A DNA stretch of 59,850 bases from Clostridia bacterium (GCA_030524425.1 JAUNGN010000014.1:1-59850), one strand, 5' to 3'. Shown: positions 50,804 through 59,167, counted from the first letter of the stretch. Program-made: numbers and translations. Notes: generated by a model not told the origin, from the letters alone.

Positions 50804-52219
50804 TTATTTAAAATTTTCAAATTCTTGTGGAATATGATAATTAAATATTTTGCTTATATATGTATAAATATCAATATCTTCAGTATAATTGGCTTGTTTG
50901 AATACCATACAATGAGTTAGTATTTTTAAAATAGTAGTTTCTAAAACAATATTTTCTTTCATTTTTCTATCAATTTGTCCATGAGCAAAGGCATTGCGTT
51001 GATCTTGCAAATTTTTGGAAATTTCTGAAAATATTTTTTCACTTATTTCTATTCTGTTAAGATTGTAAATATATTTAATGAAAGGCATAATTATATTTTG
51101 ATTATCTTTTAATGCGTAATTTATCTTAGATTCAAAATTATTGTTACTAATTTCAATTAACTTACGAGAATGTTCAACAACTCTTTTTTGTCTGCTATTA
51201 TAATTTTCTAAATTTATACTATCAATTGCAGCCAAAATATCATTTATAACTATGTCTGTTTTGGAGTTTAAATTAAATTTTCCATAAGTTTTTTCAAAAG
51301 TCCATTCAAATGCAGCTGCAAATAAAACAAAATCGGAAATAGTAATCGTTTTTGAAGATCTTTTATTAATAGGAAAATGCTCAACATATACATTTTTACC
51401 AGCAAACAATTGTATTAACTGTGGAAAATGTTCTTTTATATAAAAAAACTCTATTGTATCATATAAGTCATCATCATTTTCTTGATGCAGTTCAATATTT
51501 CTTATAACATATAAGTCACCTATATAAATTTTCTTGCCATTTTTATCTTCTCCCTCTAATTTTACAGCTCCAAAATTAATATTTTGCCTAAAATATATAA
51601 ACATAAAAAAACAATACCATAGCCAATATATAGATATAATAAAATCAAAATCAAAGGTTGGGTTAAAACAACAATTTAAATAGCTCTTTAATTTCAAAGG
51701 GATTGCTTTTCTAAATGAAATTCCTTGAGAAATCCCAAATTCACAATCAATCCTTTCTTCATTATTATAGAAATTAAATGTTTCTTTTATTTCATCATTT
51801 CTAACTGTTTCCATTCTTAATGTTATTGGATCGTGTAGTAGATCCCTTTTTATAGCTTTATTTAACGAAAAGAAGTAATCTAATTCTAAAAATGAAAAGC
51901 TTAATTTTGACACTTTAAATGTATCTATTTTATTCTTTAAAACAATGTAATATTGAACTATAATATTTCCTGATCCCCATAAAATTTCATTTTTGTCTTG
52001 AGGTAAATCTTGTACAAAAAATATTACATATTTTAAATTTTCTAAATCATATGCTAATATTGGTTTTGTATGAATATTAAAATTATCAATAGTAGAAAAA
52101 TCAAATTTTAGATCATCATTTAGATTACTGGAATTATAGCTATATAAAGTCATAACTCCTTTTTTATATGAAAAATTTACGCATAAATCAACTGACGTAA
52201 TGTTTACATATCCATACAT
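50804..52219 (-). CDS. ApeA-like HEPN-domain protein, possible anti-phage RNase
   Basis: 471 residues; AAAGGAG before ATG 52219. The N-terminal 300 residues form a beta-rich region without clear motifs, with a Phe/Trp-rich segment (about 190-212). The C-terminal helical domain (about 310-471) ends its core with DQRNAFAHGQ: R408-x4-H413, the HEPN RNase signature. Domain order and length resemble ApeA-type abortive-infection proteins, which cut RNA on infection. It is the first gene inside the element on the sigK N-half side. The overall similarity is by pattern only. Confidence 0.65.
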   Translation of the reverse strand: MYGYVNITSVDLCVNFSYKKGVMTLYSYNSSNLNDDLKFDFSTIDNFNIHTKPILAYDLENLKYVIFFVQDLPQDKNEILWGSGNIIVQYYIVLKNKIDTFKVSKLSFSFLELDYFFSLNKAIKRDLLHDPITLRMETVRNDEIKETFNFYNNEERIDCEFGISQGISFRKAIPLKLKSYLNCCFNPTFDFDFIISIYWLWYCFFMFIYFRQNINFGAVKLEGEDKNGKKIYIGDLYVIRNIELHQENDDDLYDTIEFFYIKEHFPQLIQLFAGKNVYVEHFPINKRSSKTITISDFVLFAAAFEWTFEKTYGKFNLNSKTDIVINDILAAIDSINLENYNSRQKRVVEHSRKLIEISNNNFESKINYALKDNQNIIMPFIKYIYNLNRIEISEKIFSEISKNLQDQRNAFAHGQIDRKMKENIVLETTILKILTHCMVFKQANYTEDIDIYTYISKIFNYHIPQEFENFK

Positions 52220-52543
52220 TAAAACTCACTCCTTTTAGAACAGGTTTGAATATTTGCACTAACTAATTATATCAATATACCATTTCTATAATTTATTGAA
52301 AACTTATCAAGATATACAGCTTTAATTATCTTAATCACCCCTTATTATTTAAAATATAATTACTATTTTAGTACAAGTATATTTTACAACATATAATACA
52401 TAATTTCAATATATTCAACACAATAACATCAATATTACTATTTTTACTCTTTTATACTCCCAATAATTATTAACCAATTATATATATGTAAATTATTTAA
52501 CTGATACTTTTTATTCACCTCCGTCTCCCCACCGTTACCATAG
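52220..52543. other. AT-rich stretch, no gene seen
   Basis: About 320 bp of very AT-rich sequence between the HEPN gene and the skin element end. Apart from the att inverted repeat near its right border I see no promoter, hairpin or open frame that I can support. Confidence 0.5.
52529..52543. repeat. Right inverted-repeat end of the skin element (att arm)
   Basis: CACCGTTACCATAG immediately inside the CATT core (52544-52547). With the core C, ACCATAGC is the exact reverse complement of GCTATGGT at the left end. Confidence 0.8.
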
Positions 52544-52838
52544 CATTCTCAATACACTTAGACGCATAAGTCGCCAGCCGGCCCTTATCAGCCTTATAGG
52601 TGCTGACAGCCTTAATAAGTCCTATAGTGCCAATAGAAATCAAATCTTCACTATCATTATTCATATTATACTTTTTGGCTATATGGGCAACCAATCTCAA
52701 ATTATGCTCAATAAGTTCATTTCTGGCATTCAAATCACCCTTTTCCCAAAGTTCAACATATTTCTTTTCTTCCTCGGAGCTTAAAATCTGTGGTAAATTT
52801 CCTCCAATATGTCCCATAAACACAGGCAAGAAACACAC
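52544..52838 (-). CDS. sigK: sigK, N-terminal half (RNA polymerase sigma-K, split by skin element)
   Basis: Codes for residues 1-98 of sigma-K. GTG start at 52838 with AAGGGGG 7 nt upstream. Seen: [20 protein letters not shown] (the first part has the Sig[12 protein letters not shown] hallmark), region 2.1-2.4 with [19 protein letters not shown] and [19 protein letters not shown], and [11 protein letters not shown]. The frame then continues nine codons into the element and stops. The leader is short (about 12 residues), so a long pro-sequence like that of Bacillus is lacking, as in C. difficile. Compared with the Bacillus sequence one residue is missing after DKG. Its ribosome site lies in a hairpin (52846-52873). 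Confidence 0.96.
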
Positions 52839-52845
52839 AAAAACA

Positions 52846-52873
52846 CCCCCTTAACTATATACTATTAAGGGGG
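52846..52873 (-). promoter_or_regulatory. Hairpin covering the sigK ribosome site
   Basis: CCCCCTTAA and TTAAGGGGG are perfect 9-bp inverted repeats around a TAGTATATAG loop; the second arm is the sigK Shine-Dalgarno. It may block translation until melted or bound, or be an operator dyad in the DNA. Confidence 0.6.
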
Positions 52874-52930
52874 ACAGTTTTTTGTGATAAATATTTTAAT
52901 TACTAATATTTTTTATTTATAAGCCATACT

Positions 52931-55186
52931 TCAGAAAGAATTCAGTATAATTATAACATCGGATAAATCCACTTTTCCGTCAGAATTAACATCTCCCATC
53001 TTCCCAAAATCTCCATTCACTTCAGACTCAATATCAGCACAATATTTCAATATAATTGCAGCATCACTTCCATTTACAACTCCGTCTGAATTTACATCAC
53101 CTTTTAAGGTCTGTTTTTCCAAAACCACCTTACTGTAATAAGCTGTATTATCTGCAGTACCATCTGTATATATTACATAATCACCATAACAGCTTATATC
53201 AAATTCTATATAAAAAACACCATTCTTTACTGCTTCAATGGTTTTACTATCAACAGGCTTAGTTGCGCCGTCCTTTAATTCTGCTAAAGTCAAGGTTGTG
53301 GTTTTTCCTTCCTTGGAACTGTTAATATTAATATAAACAGTAATTTTATCCCCTTCATTTGCTGAAAGCCGGATATAATAGCCTCCTGTAGCAGGTGATT
53401 TTTCATTTTTATCAAATTTAAAGCCATTGATACCGCTGCCGCCGCCATTATGCCTTACTGTAAGTCCATTAACGGTATAAACAGTATTTCTTTCAGTTTT
53501 ATCTGCCCATCTGCTGTCAGTAAAATCCCAGACCGAGGAAGCTGCTGAAACCGTTTCCCCTTCCGTGGTCTGCTCTGTTGATGAAGATAAGTATAAAGTA
53601 GTGCACTCAGTAGTTGATTCTGCAGTAACTGCAGTTGTAACATTGCCGTTCTGAAATTCATAGCATCCCATATCAAGATTATTTATCACTCTTGTATTAT
53701 TTGCAATATCATATTCTCCAATACCTGCAATGTTATCACCATTGTCTATACAAGGAGAATGTGCATCAAGGCTATAATTTTCACTAAATTCCGGATCTGC
53801 ATATATACCGGTTTCTCCCGATACATTTTTCCAGTTATCAAAGCCTGTTGTTGTCACCCCGTAACGTGATATTTTCATATCATCGGCAGATTTTGAAGAA
53901 AAATAACAATTGGCTGCAAAGGTTATTCCTCCTGCAAGACTTTCGTCAAATCTTATTTTAATAATTTCGCCTGTATCATTTTTATAAAAGATATTATTTC
54001 TTATATCAATACCATTGGTTTTATTTATGCCAAGCTCCTTGCCTCCATAGGCATTGCCGTTATTAATTAATGTATTGTTGTACACACAGGTGTTATATAC
54101 AATACCCGTTGCTGAATTATCGTATCCGCCTATTGAAAGACCTGCTTCTATATTATCATAAATCAAATTATTCTTTACAACAATATCCTTAACAGGATAA
54201 GAAGGATATGCCCCGCCCTCCTCAGAGCCTATTTCTATACCTCCCGAACATTGGTATACAATATTTCTGTCAAATGTATTATTTCTTCCTCCGTCATTGT
54301 AAAGACCATAGCTTACAGCATTTGGGCTTACACATCGGCTGACAACATTGCCAATTGCAGTACAATACCTTGCCTGATCAAGGCTTTCATCCTTGCAGGC
54401 ATTAAAGTGACCTGCAAAATCAAGACCAATATTACCTATGTTATCAATTCTGTTATTTATAAAATTAACATATTCACTGTTGCCATTTACAGAAACACCC
54501 TCACTCCAGCCTGTCTGACAATCATGAATATAACAGCTGTCAATAAGCACATTACTTATGGGCACGGACCCATCATTTCCGTAAAGTATAACAGCATTTG
54601 AACACACTGCGCCCGATGTGGGGTCCGGCACATTTATGTCATATATTTCAATATTCTTAATTATAATATGATTCCCCTTATTCATCAGTATGCCATAACC
54701 GCTTTTAGCCTTTAGATTCTTATTGCAAAGAGTAAGACCCTGAATCTGTATGTAATCAGCATTGCTGAAATGAACAATAGCCCCGCCGTCTTCAGAAAAA
54801 CTGCTATGGTCAAACACAGGCTTTTCACCGGGGTAATTCCTTATTGTAATATATTTGCCTGCAGTACCCGACTTAGTAATTGTAATATTCTGATTGTAAT
54901 TACCTTCGCGTATATAAATGGTCTGACCTGCAGCCGCCTTTGAAAGTGCATAATAAACCGTAGCATAGGGACTGTCAATTGTACCCTTGTTGCCGTCACT
55001 TCCCTCAGCAGATACATAAAGAGCGTCTGGCACTATAGTATCATCATTTGTCTGCAGCTCCATAATCTTATTTATAAACTCACTGTCCCCCTTTAAATCC
55101 TCAGGAACAATTGTTACAGCCATAGTCTGACAGCTAAATATAAAAAAAACAGACATAAAAAGCATTATGCAAAATATTTTCTTCAT
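52931..55186 (-). CDS. Secreted parallel beta-helix protein (pectate lyase-like) with dockerin
   Basis: 751 residues. Signal peptide about 1-23 (possible lipobox-like FSCQ but with no typical spacing). A right-handed beta-helix (about 50-510) of the PL9/DUF1565 type: ALYVSAEGSDGNKGT, IYIREGNYNQNITI, many NNxI/V rungs. Then a Thr/Ser/Glu linker (about 515-545), a CBM-like beta-sandwich (about 550-680, GGYYIRLSANEGDKITVY) and a type I dockerin (GDVNSDGVVNGSDAAIIL and GDVNSDGKVDLSDVIIIL). It fits the pectin theme of the two esterases at 24379-31326. It lies just upstream of sigK on the same strand. Confidence 0.88.
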   Translation of the reverse strand: MKKIFCIMLFMSVFFIFSCQTMAVTIVPEDLKGDSEFINKIMELQTNDDTIVPDALYVSAEGSDGNKGTIDSPYATVYYALSKAAAGQTIYIREGNYNQNITITKSGTAGKYITIRNYPGEKPVFDHSSFSEDGGAIVHFSNADYIQIQGLTLCNKNLKAKSGYGILMNKGNHIIIKNIEIYDINVPDPTSGAVCSNAVILYGNDGSVPISNVLIDSCYIHDCQTGWSEGVSVNGNSEYVNFINNRIDNIGNIGLDFAGHFNACKDESLDQARYCTAIGNVVSRCVSPNAVSYGLYNDGGRNNTFDRNIVYQCSGGIEIGSEEGGAYPSYPVKDIVVKNNLIYDNIEAGLSIGGYDNSATGIVYNTCVYNNTLINNGNAYGGKELGINKTNGIDIRNNIFYKNDTGEIIKIRFDESLAGGITFAANCYFSSKSADDMKISRYGVTTTGFDNWKNVSGETGIYADPEFSENYSLDAHSPCIDNGDNIAGIGEYDIANNTRVINNLDMGCYEFQNGNVTTAVTAESTTECTTLYLSSSTEQTTEGETVSAASSVWDFTDSRWADKTERNTVYTVNGLTVRHNGGGSGINGFKFDKNEKSPATGGYYIRLSANEGDKITVYININSSKEGKTTTLTLAELKDGATKPVDSKTIEAVKNGVFYIEFDISCYGDYVIYTDGTADNTAYYSKVVLEKQTLKGDVNSDGVVNGSDAAIILKYCADIESEVNGDFGKMGDVNSDGKVDLSDVIIILNSF

Positions 55187-55274
55187 AGTAAATACCCCCT
55201 TTTATAAAATAATATATCATATTATGATTTTTTGCAATATATAATTACAAATACCGTCAGATAATAAATATAAT

Positions 55275-55305
55275 AAGAGGACTGCTCAAAAACAGCAGTC
55301 CTCTT
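55275..55305 (-). terminator. Terminator after tRNA-Phe
   Basis: AAGAGGACTGCT and AGCAGTCCTCTT form a perfect 12-bp stem just after the tRNA on the minus strand, followed by ATTATATTT. Confidence 0.75.
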
Positions 55306-55316
55306 AAATAAAAAAG

Positions 55317-55389
<73 letters not shown>

Positions 55390-55484
55390 ATAGATACAAT
55401 ATAAATTATTTTTACACTCAACAAATATTATGATATCACAATTAACAATGTTTGTCAACAACTTTTTTACTCAAATAAAAAAAC

Positions 55485-55542
55485 AATAAGCTTCTCAAAA
55501 AGCAAAAAGGGCAGGGGGAAAGGCTTTTTTGAGAAGCTTATT
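55485..55542 (-). terminator. Terminator of spoIVA
   Basis: AATAAGCTTCTCAAAAA and TTTTTGAGAAGCTTATT form a 17-bp stem around a purine-rich loop, then TGTTTTTTTATTT on the minus strand. Confidence 0.9.
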
Positions 55543-55656
55543 AAATAAAAGGTTACATCAAATAACCATTGTAAATTATATATTATGTCTAAACATAAGT
55601 AAATTAAAAAATTGTGAATTATTATTAACAAATTTTCATTAAAATGTCAAAGCATA

Positions 55657-57135
55657 TTACAGCATAATACATATTAATCCGCCATTGCCTTCATTTATAA
55701 TTTTTTGAAGTGTTTCCTTAAACTTAAACTGAGTATCCTCAGGCATCCTCAAAAGCTTTGCATTTAAGTCATCTGTAATAAGATCCTTAAGGCTTCTGCC
55801 AAAAATGCTGTATTCCCACATATTCTGAGGGTTATCCTTATACTGACCGGTCAAATAAGTTACCAGTTCCTTGGACTGCTCCTCACTTCCCACAATGGGA
55901 GCAACACTTGTTTTGATATTAGTCTTTATAAGATGAATACTGGGAGCATCAGCATCAATTTTAATGCCAAAGCGATTGCCCTGCTTTAAAACCTGAGGCT
56001 CTGAAATAGTCATTTCCTCAACAGAAGGGGTTACAATACCATATCCCTTTTTATTTACCTCATCAAGAGCAAACCTTATTTTGTCATACTCTCTCTTAGC
56101 CTCAGACAGTTGTTTCATCATTGATATAAGCTCATATTCACTTGCAATTTCCATACCTGTTGTTTCAGACAAAATATTATAAAACAAATTATCATTAAGA
56201 CTTACTTCAATATTAGCCCTTCCTTCTCCCAAGTTAATATTGTCAGAATAGAGCTTTTTAACATTCTCATTTTCTTCAAGTATAGATATGTTTTTCTGAA
56301 TATCCCTTATACCTGTAATTTTTTGTGCCATTTCTTTCACTGATGAAATAATGCTTTCCTTAAGCCAGTGCTTTATTGGCATGGCCTCAAGCCATTTAGG
56401 CAGCACAATATCAATTTCGCCTACAGGGAACTGATATAACGCTTCTTCAAGTATATTATTTATATCCTCCTGTGAAAGATTTTTGCAGTCTGCCACAATA
56501 ACCTTATTTCCGTATTTGTTTTCCATTTGTCTTGCAATTTCAAGGGTTGACTCTGAATCAGGGGACGCAGTATTGAGCACAATAACAAAAGGCTTATTCA
56601 GTTCTTTAAGCTCCTTTATTACCCTTGCTTCACTGTTAATGTAGCTTTCTCTTGGAATATTTGTAACAGTTCCGTCGCTTGTAAGCACTATGGCAATTGT
56701 GGAATGGTCCTTAATTACCTTTTGAGTCCCCAGCTCTGCAGCCTGAGCAAAGGGCATTTTCTGCTCTGACCACGGAGTGGATACCATTCTTGGATTGCCG
56801 TCAATAATATGTCCGCTTGCACCTTCAACTATGTAACCAACACAATCAATAAGCCTTACATTTAAATCGATATTGCCATCCATATTTATTTTAACCGCTT
56901 CGTTAGGCACAAACTTAGGCTCTGTTGTCATTATGGTACTGCCCTCGGCAGACTGAGGAAGTTCATCCTGTGTTCTTGTTCTGACATAGTCATTTTCAAT
57001 ATTAGGAATAACCAGTTTCTCCATAAAGTTTTTAATAAAAGTAGATTTACCCGTTCTTACGGGACCTACTACCCCTATGTATATATCTCCGGCAGTACGC
57101 TTGGATATATCCTTATATATATCAAAACTATTCAT
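55657..57135 (-). CDS. spoIVA: Stage IV sporulation protein A (spore coat morphogenetic ATPase)
   Basis: 492 residues. Seen: N-terminal SpoIVA signature NSFDIYKDISKRTAGDIYIG, Walker A GPVRTGKSTFI near residue 24, EGSTIMTTEPKFVP (with the conserved Thr used in ATP hydrolysis), DCVGYIVEGASGHIIDG, and the conserved C-terminal region. SpoIVA polymerises on the forespore surface to form the base of the spore coat. It is made in the mother cell under sigma-E in Bacillus. Upstream a CATATTAT (near 57163) vaguely resembles a sigma-E -10. Length and motifs fit the family. Confidence 0.97.
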   Translation of the reverse strand: MNSFDIYKDISKRTAGDIYIGVVGPVRTGKSTFIKNFMEKLVIPNIENDYVRTRTQDELPQSAEGSTIMTTEPKFVPNEAVKINMDGNIDLNVRLIDCVGYIVEGASGHIIDGNPRMVSTPWSEQKMPFAQAAELGTQKVIKDHSTIAIVLTSDGTVTNIPRESYINSEARVIKELKELNKPFVIVLNTASPDSESTLEIARQMENKYGNKVIVADCKNLSQEDINNILEEALYQFPVGEIDIVLPKWLEAMPIKHWLKESIISSVKEMAQKITGIRDIQKNISILEENENVKKLYSDNINLGEGRANIEVSLNDNLFYNILSETTGMEIASEYELISMMKQLSEAKREYDKIRFALDEVNKKGYGIVTPSVEEMTISEPQVLKQGNRFGIKIDADAPSIHLIKTNIKTSVAPIVGSEEQSKELVTYLTGQYKDNPQNMWEYSIFGRSLKDLITDDLNAKLLRMPEDTQFKFKETLQKIINEGNGGLICIML

Positions 57136-57474
57136 AATTAACCTCCATATTAATTCTTACACTATAATATGAGTATAAGTAAAATTTTAGACTCAATTCC
57201 GTTGGTAATTTTTAACAAAAATTTAGCTTAAAATTTGTTATAAATTACCAAATCAAATTCTTTTTTTAAATTCAAGTTTCATTTATGTTAAAATTGTATA
57301 TCTTTATCATCAAAACAAACAACTAAAATCAATTAAATTTATCATATTTGTTCATATTACACAATTTTATTCTTAAAAAAATATATTTGACAAAAGGCAA
57401 AAATAAAGTTATTATAGACTTGTAACAAATAAAAGTAAGCCCCAAGGGCTATTAATAAAGGGAGGTAACTTGAC
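57136..57474. other. Divergent intergenic region spoIVA / HPr-like gene
   Basis: Contains the HPr-like gene promoter (57387-57415) and the spoIVA control region. A CATATTAT on the minus strand near 57160 might be a sigma-E -10, with no clear -35. No gene is seen. Confidence 0.5.
57387..57415 (+). promoter_or_regulatory. Promoter of HPr-like gene
   Basis: TTGACA (57387-57392), 17-bp spacer, TATTAT (57410-57415); predicted start about 55 nt before the ATG. Confidence 0.8.
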
Positions 57475-57705
57475 ATGAAATCATTAAATATTAAGTTAGA
57501 TTCTATTGACAAGGTAAAGGATTTTGTAAACGTAATCAATACATTTGACGGTGACTTTGATTTAGCATCAAACAGATACGTTGTAGACGCTAAGTCTATT
57601 ATGGGTATCTTCTCATTAGATGTAAGCACCGTTCTTCGTCTTGACGTTCATGATGATTCTGAATTTGATGCAGTTAAGTCTGCTTTAAGTCAGTACGAAG
57701 CTTAA
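57475..57705 (+). CDS. HPr-like protein lacking the phosphorylated histidine
   Basis: 76 residues; GGGAGG before ATG 57475. It has the HPr fold pattern with RYVVDAKSIMGIFSLD, in which the Ser of KSIMG is equivalent to the regulatory Ser46, and a C-terminal helix. The active-site loop that carries His15 in HPr is replaced by LDSIDKVKDFVNVI without His. So it cannot carry phosphate in the PTS in the normal way. It resembles Crh in this respect, though the proteins differ. Its strong promoter and terminator suggest high expression. Role unknown; possibly carbon-control signalling. Confidence 0.85.
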   Translation: MKSLNIKLDSIDKVKDFVNVINTFDGDFDLASNRYVVDAKSIMGIFSLDVSTVLRLDVHDDSEFDAVKSALSQYEA

Positions 57706-57718
57706 TTCCTTGTAAATC

Positions 57719-57748
57719 ACCCCCTCATATGAGGGGGGTTTTATTATA
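57719..57748 (+). terminator. Terminator of HPr-like gene
   Basis: ACCCCCTC and GAGGGGGG form a stem with an ATAT loop, followed by TTTTATTATA. Confidence 0.95.
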
Positions 57749-57824
57749 TATCAGCACATGGGGAAGCAGTTTCCTGTCTGTCTGAATATTTACTGCCGGC
57801 AAAATCTAATGGCTAAAAAAATTA

Positions 57825-58850
57825 TTATAAAAGCTCCGATAATTTTTTTATATAATCTTCACTAGCTGCCCAGCTTACAGCAAATCTTACTACAGCAGAG
57901 CTTTCATCATATCTTTCCCAAAAACCAAAGGAAACCTTAGAGCTTAATTCTTTTATTTTATCATCAGGTAAAATTACAAAAATTTGGTTAGTCGGAGAGT
58001 TTATATATAATCTGTAACCCTTATCAATAAATATCTTCTTCATTTTATCAGCAATACTTACGGCATTTTTCGCAATATTAAAATAAAGATTATTAGTAAA
58101 AAGGATATCAAACTGCACTCCTAAAAGCCACCCCTTTGCAAGCAATGCTCCCTGCTGCTTAATCATAGTAAAGAAATGAGGTATAAGTCCTTTCCTTGGT
58201 ATAACAACAGCTTCTCCAAACATTGCTCCCGCCTTAGTTCCTCCAATATAGAAAATATCACAATTATGAGAAATATATTCAAGTGTGACATCACTTTCAG
58301 CAGACATAAGCCCATAACCAAGTCTTGCACCATCTATAAAAAGCGGTATATTATATTCTCTGCATACACTGTGTATATCTTTAAGCTCCCGTGCACTGTA
58401 AAGAGTTCCATATTCTGTAGGGAAAGAAATATATACCATTCCCGGATAAACCATGTGAGCATTATTACAATCATTATGAAAATTTAAAAGATACTTCTTT
58501 AAAGCCTCAGCTTCAATTTTTCCTTCTTTGTTTGGAATCACAAGCACCTTATGGCCTGTATACTCAACAGCCCCTGCCTCATGTACACTTATGTGTCCGC
58601 TGTCTGCCGCAATAACACCCTCATATTTTTTAAGAACTGCAGAAATAACGGCTGCATTAGTCTGTGTACCGCCCGTAAGAAAATAAACCTCTCCTTCATT
58701 TAAGCCGCAGGCAGTTAAAATCTTTTCTTTTGCACTTTCACAATAGGCATCTGTACCATACCCCGTATTTTTATCCATATTTATTTCTGCCAGCTTTTTA
58801 AGTATTTCAGGATGGCAGCCTTCCATATAATCACTGTCAAAATGTAACAC
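57825..58850 (-). CDS. Low-specificity threonine aldolase family protein
   Basis: 341 residues from GTG 58850, with GGAGG 7 nt upstream; the 18-codon upstream extension contains that ribosome site and is rejected. PLP-dependent fold-type I enzyme cleaving L-threonine or allo-threonine to glycine and acetaldehyde. Seen: NTGYGTDAYC, FLTGGTQTNAAVI, the conserved DSGHISVHEAGAVE, FIDGARLGYGL with the PLP Asp, and the PLP Lys in YIGGTKAGAMFGEA. Some members act on other beta-hydroxy amino acids. It stands alone between the HPr-like gene and rpmF. Confidence 0.92.
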   Translation of the reverse strand: MLHFDSDYMEGCHPEILKKLAEINMDKNTGYGTDAYCESAKEKILTACGLNEGEVYFLTGGTQTNAAVISAVLKKYEGVIAADSGHISVHEAGAVEYTGHKVLVIPNKEGKIEAEALKKYLLNFHNDCNNAHMVYPGMVYISFPTEYGTLYSARELKDIHSVCREYNIPLFIDGARLGYGLMSAESDVTLEYISHNCDIFYIGGTKAGAMFGEAVVIPRKGLIPHFFTMIKQQGALLAKGWLLGVQFDILFTNNLYFNIAKNAVSIADKMKKIFIDKGYRLYINSPTNQIFVILPDDKIKELSSKVSFGFWERYDESSAVVRFAVSWAASEDYIKKLSELL

Positions 58851-58904
58851 AACTATTCCTCCTCCAATAACAGCATAAGGTTTGTATTCATGCTGCAGCA
58901 ACAA

Positions 58905-58935
58905 AAAAAGCTGCTCTCATGGAACAGCCTTTAAA
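58905..58935 (-). terminator. Terminator of yceD-rpmF
   Basis: GGCTGTTC and GAGAGCAGC form an imperfect stem on the minus strand, followed by TTTTTTTG. Confidence 0.65.
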
Positions 58936-58953
58936 CAATTTATATATTAGTTA

Positions 58954-59136
58954 TTAGTCTACAGCCACAATTGACTTCTTATTGTAAGAACCACAGTTCT
59001 TGCATACTCTATGAGGCATCATTAACTCGCCGCACTTGCTGCAAGCAACTAAAGTTGGAGTAGCAATCTTCCAGCTCTGAGCCTTTCTCTTATCTCTCTT
59101 TGACTTAGACATCTTACCCTTAGGACAAATTGACAT
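58954..59136 (-). CDS. rpmF: Ribosomal protein bL32
   Basis: 60 residues. Seen: the N-terminal KGKMSKSKRDKRKAQSWK, and the four-Cys zinc motif CSKCGE and CKNCG typical of the zinc-binding form of L32. GGAGGTG precedes ATG 59136; it follows yceD as in most bacteria. Confidence 0.98.
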   Translation of the reverse strand: MSICPKGKMSKSKRDKRKAQSWKIATPTLVACSKCGELMMPHRVCKNCGSYNKKSIVAVD

Positions 59137-59167
59137 TTCTATACACCTCCTTGATTTATAATTTCAA

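Larger units (their letters stand above)
33325..52547. mobile_element. Skin-type sigK intervening element, 19,219 bp
   Basis: Both borders carry the four-base core CATT (AATG on the gene strand) at 33325-33328 and 52544-52547. Inside, the ends are inverted: GCTATGGTTAC from 33330 and GTTACCATAGC ending at 52544 (10 of 11 complementary). Deleting one core plus the interior restores sigK in frame. Such arms around a short core are what a large serine recombinase attP would have; the joined circle would carry a near-perfect palindrome. The likely recombinase is at 42925. Known skin elements of Bacillus and Clostridioides difficile interrupt sigK and are excised in the sporulating mother cell. 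Gene content inside is phage-like regulation, conflict and modification genes without structural phage genes. Confidence 0.93.

Noticed and set aside
33340..52540. Complete prophage
   Set aside because: No terminase, portal, capsid, tail, holin or lysin genes are seen; the element is better called skin-type mobile DNA.
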